Origin: JAGLCW01 sp964422555
GTDB taxonomy: Bacteria > Caldisericota > Caldisericia > UBA6126
Length of the DNA stretch: 11,142 bases
Assembly: GCA_964422555.1 (NCBI GenBank)
Contig: CAYRBR010000051.1
Location: 1 to 11,142, forward strand
Reading direction: 5' to 3'
Of this stretch, positions 1-4,813 are shown piece by piece. The notes below the pieces were generated by a model. That model was not told where the DNA came from and did not search any database. It was given only the letters and a program-made list of their open reading frames with translations. The translations under genes were made by a program, and so were the position numbers. Every line of letters starts with the position of its first letter. Within the stretch, counting starts at the first letter, position 1.

Positions 1-757
1 TGTTGTCGAAGGGATTAAACTGAATCTTCGTGTGGACAGGACAAGAAACAAACAGTTCGTTAAGTGCACCAGGAAGAGTGCTGGCAAAAATAGGGTAGGG
101 AAAATGATCGATAAATATTGATCCTTCCAAAGTATTCACGTTTGTTATCTTTCCATCGACAATAAATCCCTCTGATGGAATTGAGTTAAACTGGTTCTTG
201 AATTCATGAATATAATGAACACACATATTGGGTGTAATATTAAAATGTTTAACCATTACTCCCCAATTCATGCGCTTCTTTTTCAACCGAACGATATCTT
301 CTACAGGAATACCAGTTTTCTTTGACAGAAGAAGCATGAAAATCGCATCTTTTTGAGAAACATTATGCACATAAATCATTTCCATAAACTCAACTGGATC
401 TATCTCATATTGCTCTTCCAACAAAGAGGTATAAAGATAATCAGCGATAGACTCATCGGGGAGATTCTTAATAGGAGTAGTGTCTAGATCAGATAATGAT
501 TGTGTTACTTTATAACTATTATAAATATCTACTAGTGATCCTTTTTCACTCCCGAAAACAGGAAATACCGACGATACAACGAAAACAAAAACTAGTAATG
601 AGGGAACAGCAAGTTTCCAAAGAATTGAGTTCCTTTTTTTATGACTAGTTTGTTGCTCTACCTTATCCATGATGTGTAAGAACATTGTATCTTCAACACG
701 GTAAGAGGGAGTAATGGATTCAAAATAATCGTGAATCATTCTTTTATCGGACTTCAT
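1..757 (-). CDS. Single-pass membrane protein next to ECF sigma factor, possible anti-sigma factor (partial, C-terminus off the left edge)
   Basis: Translating the minus strand from the ATG at 757 gives an open frame of 252 residues that runs off the left edge without a stop. The start is supported by a strong GGGGAGG site at 764-770, six bases upstream, and overlaps the 3' end of the sigma gene by 14 bases. The protein has about 46 cytoplasmic-type N-terminal residues (MKSDKRMIHDYFESITPS...), one hydrophobic segment near residues 47-68 (LAVPSLLVFVFVVSSVF), then an extracytoplasmic part. Residues 146-175 include SKKTGIPVEDIVRLKKKRMN followed by a WG pair, a helical motif I have seen in other bacterial proteins of unknown function. 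The position and topology fit an anti-sigma factor holding the neighbouring sigma at the membrane. The zinc-binding HxxxCxxC motif of classical anti-sigma domains is absent, so the role is inferred from context only. Confidence 0.75.
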   Translation of the reverse strand, partial: MKSDKRMIHDYFESITPSYRVEDTMFLHIMDKVEQQTSHKKRNSILWKLAVPSLLVFVFVVSSVFPVFGSEKGSLVDIYNSYKVTQSLSDLDTTPIKNLPDESIADYLYTSLLEEQYEIDPVEFMEMIYVHNVSQKDAIFMLLLSKKTGIPVEDIVRLKKKRMNWGVMVKHFNITPNMCVHYIHEFKNQFNSIPSEGFIVDGKITNVNTLEGSIFIDHFPYPIFASTLPGALNELFVSCPVHTKIQFNPFDN

Positions 758-1286
758 TGATATCCTCCCCTTGTTGAATAATCTTTTTCAGTTTTTTGGT
801 TGCCCTATGAATTCTTACTTTCGTGTTAGATATTGAAATTTTCATTGTGTTGGCAATCTCCTCAATGGTCAATTCTTGATAATATCGAAGCGTCAGTATT
901 TCACGATCTGGTAATGAAAGCTCTTTCATGTACTGATTCATATCATGAATTGTTTCAGTAGATGCTTCACTCTTTCCTTTCATGCGATGGATCGCTTCTT
1001 CTTGATTAGTAAAAGCTCTTCTATATTTTTTTATGTACGTTCTCGTCTCGTTTAAAATAATTCTTGAAAGCCAAGGGTGGAAAGATCGTGTCATGTCAAA
1101 AGTATGAAAATTCAGAAACACTTTCAAAAAAACATTCTCTACCACATCATCTGCCTCATCTTGGCTTCGTAACATATAAAATGCGGTTCGAAAAACATAA
1201 TCTTTGTAATACTGAAATACTTTTGCTTGTGCCATTCTTTCTCCAGACTTAGCTTGCTCTAGTATCTCCCTATCAATTTCTATCAC
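744..1286 (-). CDS. ECF-type RNA polymerase sigma factor
   Basis: This 180-residue protein has the two-domain layout of ECF sigma-70 factors and lacks regions 1 and 3. Region 2 spans about residues 24-90: FQYYKDYVFRTAFYML, then the acidic DEADDVVENVFLKVF segment (43-57) for core binding, then PWLSRIILNETRTYIKKYRR for -10 contact. Region 4 spans about 120-168, with LPDREILTLRYYQELTIEEI and NTKVRIHRATKKLKK as the helix-turn-helix that reads the -35 element. The start is GTG at 1286. An in-frame TAG lies six codons upstream and no ATG lies between, so a longer form is excluded; MIEIDREILEQAKSGE also matches the usual ECF N-terminus. The SD is weak (AAAGATGAG, about six bases upstream). It overlaps the membrane protein gene by 14 bases. 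The target genes and the inducing signal cannot be told from the sequence. Confidence 0.93.
   Translation of the reverse strand: MIEIDREILEQAKSGERMAQAKVFQYYKDYVFRTAFYMLRSQDEADDVVENVFLKVFLNFHTFDMTRSFHPWLSRIILNETRTYIKKYRRAFTNQEEAIHRMKGKSEASTETIHDMNQYMKELSLPDREILTLRYYQELTIEEIANTMKISISNTKVRIHRATKKLKKIIQQGEDINEVR
764..770 (-). promoter_or_regulatory. Ribosome binding site of the membrane protein gene
   Basis: GGGGAGG on the minus strand lies six bases before the ATG at 757, inside the last codons of the sigma gene. It fixes the start of the partial membrane protein and shows that it is translated as the second gene of the sigma operon. Confidence 0.75.
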
Positions 1287-1369
1287 ATTACACTCATCTT
1301 TCTATATGTATTACATTTCAAATCGAGTTTTGTTACACTATTCCATATATTTTTTTAAAGGAAGTCTAT
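1287..1369. promoter_or_regulatory. Divergent intergenic region with three TGTAA repeats
   Basis: These 83 bases separate the leftward sigma operon from the rightward radical SAM gene and must hold the sigma promoter. On the minus strand TGTAAC (1332-1337), TGTAAT (1310-1315) and TGTAAT (1287-1292) recur at 22-23 base intervals, the last one touching the GTG start. TGTAAC resembles the AAC-containing -35 elements of many ECF promoters, so autoregulation is possible, but I cannot identify a matching -10. The rightward gene has a good SD (AAAGGAAG, 1357-1364) five bases before its ATG and an AT-rich TATATT at 1346-1351, with no convincing -35. Confidence 0.35.
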
Positions 1370-2605
1370 ATGAATATTTTTCTGTCCACTATTATAGAAA
1401 AAATAGTTTCAAATGAAGGAAAAAAATTCTTACAGCTCGATCAGGGATTTTCAGAAGAATGTCTATCGAAAAAAGAAAATTCGAAACCATCGCTATATAT
1501 TCACATCCCTTTTTGTAAAAAATTGTGCCCCTATTGCTCATTTAATCGATATCCATATCAGGAAGAACTTGCAATAAACTACTTTCAATGTCTAGAGAAA
1601 GAACTGATTGCATATCACGATCTAGGATACCGCTTTGAAGAAGTCTACATAGGAGGTGGGACTCCCACCGTCAATATCTCATTGCTTCTAAAACTCTTTT
1701 CTGTTTTGTACCGCTATTTTCCCATTCAGGAATTATCCATTGAAGCAAATCCATCTGATCTGACAAAAGAAGTCATTCAGTCTCTGAAAGAAAGTCATGT
1801 AAAACGTCTTTCCATAGGGGTTCAGAGTTTTAATGACAAACTCTTACTTGAAATGGGTCGTACTTCTCATACATCGTCTGATGCAGTCCAAGCAATAGAT
1901 AGGTGTGAAGGCAATTTTCAAACTGTCAACATTGATTTTATTTTCAATTTTCCCTCTCAATCGATTGAGGAGTTTGAAAAAGATATTAAAACCGTCCATA
2001 AAGTAGGATGTAACCAAGCAACTTTTTATCCTTTAATGCCATCACCCCATAAAAGAACAGCACTTGAAAGAAAATTCAACCGCGTCAACACACAAAGAGA
2101 AAGTCGTTTTTATGAAGTTTTGGTTGATGCAATGAAAGATACTTTTGTTCCTTCCACTTGCTGGTGTTTTTCAAAGGGAAATCATATGATTGATGAATAT
2201 ATCATCCATCACCCAGAGTATATAGGAGTTGGTGCTGGCTCTGTGGGATTTCTGAATGATTCTTTTTTCGTTAATACTTTCAATCCATTAAAGTACATTC
2301 AAAAAATTAACAATCAGAAATTTCCGATTGTGCTATCAAAAGAATCAACATTAAAAGAAGCAGCTAGATACTTTATGCTAACACAGCTGTTTGGTTTAAA
2401 AATGGAGAAAACTACCTTTTCTGAGAAGTACCTATCCTCTATATCTAAAGAATTGTTCCTTCTAAAAACTGCTGGGATTGTTCGAGAGGATGACACACTA
2501 TATAAAACAACACAAAAAGGCATGTTTTACCTGGGTATTATGATGAAACAATTTTTCATTGGATTAAATAGCCTAAGAGAAATATGCATTCAAAACAAAA
2601 TTTAA
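1370..2605 (+). CDS. HemN/HemW-like radical SAM protein (coproporphyrinogen III oxidase family)
   Basis: A 411-residue radical SAM enzyme. YIHIPFCKKLCPYCSF carries the CxxxCxxC cluster motif (C49, C53, C56) that binds a 4Fe-4S cluster and S-adenosylmethionine. It is followed by the family motifs YIGGGTPT (93-100), SIEANP (123-128) and RLSIGVQSF (146-154). Residues 262-293 hold CWCFSKGN, MIDEYI and EYIGVGAGS, which I recall from a HemN-like subfamily of anaerobic bacteria and methanogens and which differ from the usual HemW C-terminal region. Known relatives act in oxygen-independent haem synthesis (HemN), haem chaperoning (HemW) or haem breakdown (HutW/ChuW); the sequence does not decide between these. 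About 40 residues precede the radical SAM core. The start ATG has the SD AAAGGAAG five bases upstream. The gene appears to be a single transcription unit, and no other haem gene is visible here. Confidence 0.88.
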   Translation: MNIFLSTIIEKIVSNEGKKFLQLDQGFSEECLSKKENSKPSLYIHIPFCKKLCPYCSFNRYPYQEELAINYFQCLEKELIAYHDLGYRFEEVYIGGGTPTVNISLLLKLFSVLYRYFPIQELSIEANPSDLTKEVIQSLKESHVKRLSIGVQSFNDKLLLEMGRTSHTSSDAVQAIDRCEGNFQTVNIDFIFNFPSQSIEEFEKDIKTVHKVGCNQATFYPLMPSPHKRTALERKFNRVNTQRESRFYEVLVDAMKDTFVPSTCWCFSKGNHMIDEYIIHHPEYIGVGAGSVGFLNDSFFVNTFNPLKYIQKINNQKFPIVLSKESTLKEAARYFMLTQLFGLKMEKTTFSEKYLSSISKELFLLKTAGIVREDDTLYKTTQKGMFYLGIMMKQFFIGLNSLREICIQNKI

Positions 2606-2635
2606 TCGAAAAATGTAACTATTTATTCGTTGCTT

Positions 2636-2674
2636 AAACAAGTTGTTTCGGTAGAATTTGATATATATTTACCG
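2636..2674 (+). promoter_or_regulatory. Candidate promoter of the seven-gene operon, framed by inverted repeats
   Basis: TTGTTT (2643-2648) could serve as a -35, with an AT-rich -10 around 2664-2671 (TATATTTA; TATTTA at a 17-base spacing or TATATT at 15). Two inverted repeats surround it. AAACAA (2636-2641) and TTGTTT (2643-2648) form a 13-base palindrome over the -35, and CGGTA (2649-2653) pairs with TACCG (2670-2674) around the -10. The palindromes could bind a repressor, but short arms like these also arise by chance in AT-rich DNA. This is the only sizeable gap before the overlapping gene run, so a promoter is expected here. Confidence 0.45.
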
Positions 2675-2688
2675 TAGGGGGTATTTTG

Positions 2689-3306
2689 ATGAAAAAATTT
2701 ATTTCATTATGTATTGCTTTTATTATGGTTCTCGGCCTAAGCACTGCTTTAATTGGCTGTGGAGATACTAAAACCAGTGACAACGGTGGTCAAGTAATTG
2801 ACAACGGTGGTACCGGTGGTGGAGTCATCTCTCCAAGTGAAGCACGTGACGTAGGAGACTGGACTTTACCAATCGTTGCAAATCCAAATCCTGATCTCGG
2901 AATTAACGAAGAAGTAAATATTCAAGAATTGCTTCAAAATCCAGATGTTAAATTAGTATTGGTTGACTTTTGGGCAACATGGTGTGAACCTTGTAAAGCT
3001 GAAATGCCTTATTTAGAAGAACTTTACACCGAGTACAAAGATAAAGGTCTCGAATGTTTAGTAATCACTATTGATTCTAGTAAAAAGCTAGAAGATCAGA
3101 TTCTTAAAGACGTTGAGCACCTTGGTGTTACATACCCAATTCCTTGGGATTTAAACTCAGAAGTTAAAAATTCCTATGGAATTCAAGCCATTCCAGTAAC
3201 CTATCTTGTTGATAAAAACGGTAAGATTCGTTATGAACACTCTGGTTTCACTGAAGAATTAATTGATCATCTTTGGGAAGCAGTCGGTGAACTGATCGAA
3301 GAATAA
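2689..3306 (+). CDS. Thioredoxin-like lipoprotein (ResA/TlpA type thiol-disulfide oxidoreductase)
   Basis: A 205-residue lipoprotein. The ATG at 2689 is preferred over the in-frame TTG at 2686 because GGGGG (2677-2681) lies seven bases before it. The signal peptide MKKFISLCIAFIMVLG ends in a lipobox LIGC with C24 as the lipidated residue. A flexible Gly/Asn/Asp linker (25-48) follows, then a thioredoxin fold: LVLVDFWATWCEPCKAEMPY holds the redox pair C99 and C102 in a CEPC motif, and AIPVTYLVD holds the cis-proline. Family members reduce disulfides outside the membrane, for example in cytochrome c maturation, or support protein folding; CEPC is common in the ResA/TlpA group. No cytochrome or CcdA gene is nearby, so the partner is unknown. 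It leads a seven-gene overlapping run, its TAA sharing one base with the rsmD ATG. Confidence 0.92.
   Translation: MKKFISLCIAFIMVLGLSTALIGCGDTKTSDNGGQVIDNGGTGGGVISPSEARDVGDWTLPIVANPNPDLGINEEVNIQELLQNPDVKLVLVDFWATWCEPCKAEMPYLEELYTEYKDKGLECLVITIDSSKKLEDQILKDVEHLGVTYPIPWDLNSEVKNSYGIQAIPVTYLVDKNGKIRYEHSGFTEELIDHLWEAVGELIEE
2779..2821 (+). repeat. Short in-gene repeat coding the Gly-rich lipoprotein linker
   Basis: GACAACGGTGGT occurs at 2779-2790 and again at 2800-2811, a 21-base period, followed by a partial copy ACCGGTGGTGG. It encodes DNGG-QVI-DNGG-TGGG, the tether between lipidated C24 and the thioredoxin domain. A 21-base unit can gain or lose copies without changing the frame, so linker length could vary between strains. 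Confidence 0.6.
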
Positions 3307-3857
3307 TGAGAATCATTTCTGGAAAAAAGCGCGGGAAGAATCTGGTTTCTCCCGCGCATCTTCCGTTAAGACCTACATCAAATAAAGTTAGGGAAGCTAT
3401 ATTTAATATGTTCCGGATGTCTATTCCGGATTGTTTTTTTTTGGACCTTTTTGCTGGAACAGGAGCCATTGGATTAAATGCCCTTAGCGAAGGAGCAAAG
3501 GGAGTTACGTTTGTTGAAAAGAATCCTGTTTGTCTTCGCATAATTAAAAAGAATATCAATCATAGCGATCTGTCCTCCGAAAGAATTACCCTTTTTCGTG
3601 AAACTGCTGAACGTTTTCTTCTCCACCGTAAGCTTGATCCCTATCATTTCATTTTTCTAGATCCACCCTACAGTTACACCATTGATCAATACCTATATCT
3701 TTTACAAAAAATACAGAAAAAGATGAACAATAATGCTACAATAATTCTAGAGCATGAAAAGAAAAACGAGATGCAGTTTATTGCTGAAGCATTGAAACTG
3801 CAATACGAGGAAAGAACATATGGCAGAACAAAAATTAGTATCTTTCGCATCGAATAA
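3306..3857 (+). CDS. rsmD: 16S rRNA (guanine(966)-N(2))-methyltransferase RsmD
   Basis: A 183-residue protein of normal RsmD length. RsmD methylates N2 of G966 in 16S rRNA, using S-adenosylmethionine, on the small ribosomal subunit. Family landmarks are in order: MRIISGKKRGKNL at the N-terminus, LRPTSNKVREAIFNMF (21-36), the SAM-binding loop LDLFAGTGAIGLNALSEGA (46-64) with E71 at the end of the next strand, the catalytic DPPY (119-122), and the C-terminal YGRTKISIF (172-180). Its ATG shares one base with the stop of the thioredoxin-like gene (TAATG), so translation is likely coupled. It overlaps coaD by 38 bases. The rsmD-coaD pair is conserved in many bacteria, which supports both calls. 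Confidence 0.95.
   Translation: MRIISGKKRGKNLVSPAHLPLRPTSNKVREAIFNMFRMSIPDCFFLDLFAGTGAIGLNALSEGAKGVTFVEKNPVCLRIIKKNINHSDLSSERITLFRETAERFLLHRKLDPYHFIFLDPPYSYTIDQYLYLLQKIQKKMNNNATIILEHEKKNEMQFIAEALKLQYEERTYGRTKISIFRIE
3323..3357 (-). terminator. GC-rich hairpin with T-run on the antisense strand, inside rsmD
   Basis: GCGCGGGA (3329-3336) and TCCCGCGC (3350-3357) form a perfect 8-bp stem with a 13-base loop, far more GC-rich than its surroundings. Read on the minus strand, the stem is followed directly by TTTTTT (complement of the A-run 3323-3328), the form of an intrinsic terminator. On the plus strand no T-run follows, so it would not stop operon transcription, but the rsmD mRNA would carry a stable stem about 24 bases after its start codon. 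It lies in codons 8-18 of rsmD. No minus-strand gene upstream needs a terminator here, so the function is open. Confidence 0.4.
3807..3814 (+). promoter_or_regulatory. Ribosome binding site that sets the coaD start inside rsmD
   Basis: GAGGAAAG lies five bases before the ATG at 3820. No other start codon lies between this ATG and the conserved AVYPGSFDP region, so the site shows that coaD begins within rsmD and carries an N-terminal extension. Confidence 0.75.
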
Positions 3858-4347
3858 GAATCAAAGAGCGGTTTATCCTGGTAGTTTTGATCCTTTAACA
3901 TTTGGTCATGTTGATATCGTAAACCGGTCTCTGGCTCTATTTAAGAATGTTACAATACTAATTGCACAAAATCGAAAGAAGAAATCCTTTTTATCCATTC
4001 AAGAAAGATTAGATCTAACAAAAGAATTTTTTAAAGACAATCCTCGCGTTACTATCGAATCTTGGGATGGACTATTGACCGACTATATGAAACAACATCA
4101 AATACACATTTGTATAAGAGGTTTACGGGTTTTATCAGATTTTGAAAATGAGTTTCAGATGGCATTAACTAATAATCAACTATATCCCGACTTTGAAGTT
4201 GTTTTTTTTATGAGCAATATGCAACATGCGAATCTAAGCTCTTCTGTTGTGAAAGAAATTATCCACTTCAAAGGCAATATTAGGCTATTTGTTCCGGAAC
4301 TGATTGCCGAGTATTTAGAAAAAAGGAGAAACAATGAGCATAATTAG
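3820..4347 (+). CDS. coaD: Phosphopantetheine adenylyltransferase
   Basis: CoaD transfers AMP from ATP to 4'-phosphopantetheine, giving dephospho-CoA, the penultimate step of coenzyme A synthesis in the cytoplasm. The 175-residue protein shows the nucleotidyltransferase motif AVYPGSFDPLTFGHVDIV (17-34) with the TxGH signature (27-30), the lysine-rich NRKKKSF stretch, IRGLRVLSDFENEFQMAL (99-116), and LSSSVVKEI (139-147), the S/T-rich motif near the ATP site. Most CoaD proteins begin directly at (K/R)xAVYPGSFDP; this one carries about 14 extra residues (MAEQKLVSFASNKN) encoded mainly in the 38-base overlap with rsmD. The ribosome binding site and lack of alternative starts support the extension. 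It overlaps the next gene by 14 bases. Confidence 0.95.
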   Translation: MAEQKLVSFASNKNQRAVYPGSFDPLTFGHVDIVNRSLALFKNVTILIAQNRKKKSFLSIQERLDLTKEFFKDNPRVTIESWDGLLTDYMKQHQIHICIRGLRVLSDFENEFQMALTNNQLYPDFEVVFFMSNMQHANLSSSVVKEIIHFKGNIRLFVPELIAEYLEKRRNNEHN

Positions 4348-4813
4348 TGCATTAGACCAGCTTATTTCAATTCTTGAAAATGCAAAAAGTGTTCCTTTAA
4401 CTGGAAACGTTATTATTAATAAAGAGAACATTGAAGAAATGGTTGAATCTATAAAAAGAAATTACCCTAAAGAAATACAACAAGGCCAGACTATATTGCT
4501 AGAAAGAAGAGAAATAATTGAAACTGCTCGAGGTGAAGCAAATCGAATTTTAGAAGAAACACAAGTTCAACAAGAAGAATTAGTTAACAAAGAAGAAATT
4601 GTGAGACTTGCGAAAATTAAATCTGAAGAGCTGCGTCAATCTACCAAAGAAGAAAGCATTTTGTTACTTCAGCGTTTACATAAAGCATTTCAGGCAATTC
4701 TGAAGATGCACGAAGAAGAACAAAAGAAATCCAAAGAACTCATACACAAAAATTATCAGGAAATTTTGAATCAAATGAAAGAATTCAAAAATGAGAAAAT
4801 TGACTTGTTGTAA
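4334..4813 (+). CDS. Small coiled-coil protein of the coaD neighbourhood (ATPase subunit-like/SepIVA-like)
   Basis: A 159-residue, soluble, highly charged protein without signal peptide. The N-terminal 50 residues (ALDQLISILENAKSVPLTGN, then VIINKENIEEMVESIK and YPKEIQQ) match, from memory, the start of a conserved family found beside coaD in Firmicutes and often labelled ATPase or V-type ATPase subunit H-like; actinobacterial SepIVA, a DivIVA-like septation protein, has a similar start. Residues 52-150 are nearly continuous helix rich in E, K, Q and L (ETARGEANRILEETQVQQEE), expected to form a coiled coil. The biochemical role is unknown; a scaffold in cell division or envelope assembly is an inference. 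ATG at 4334 has AAGGAG (4323-4328) five bases upstream, within coaD. It overlaps the next gene by 23 bases. Confidence 0.75.
   Translation: MSIISALDQLISILENAKSVPLTGNVIINKENIEEMVESIKRNYPKEIQQGQTILLERREIIETARGEANRILEETQVQQEELVNKEEIVRLAKIKSEELRQSTKEESILLLQRLHKAFQAILKMHEEEQKKSKELIHKNYQEILNQMKEFKNEKIDLL

Noticed and set aside
1064..1252. Plus-strand open frame of 62 codons opposite the sigma factor gene
   Set aside because: It lies wholly within the sigma gene on the other strand, has no ribosome binding site that I can see and reads as low-complexity, non-protein-like sequence.
2686..2688. TTG as start of the thioredoxin-like lipoprotein
   Set aside because: The ATG directly after it at 2689 has the better spacing to GGGGG and gives a standard lipoprotein signal peptide.
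3414..3432. TCCGGA repeated twice within 19 bases in rsmD
   Set aside because: A short palindromic word occurring twice in coding sequence, with no regulatory context; probably chance.
3248..3559. Minus-strand open frame of 103 codons across the end of the lipoprotein gene and rsmD
   Set aside because: It is antisense to two well-identified genes, shows no family features, and is explained by codon bias of the real frames. The hairpin at 3323-3357 does not lie at its end in a way that would make it its terminator.
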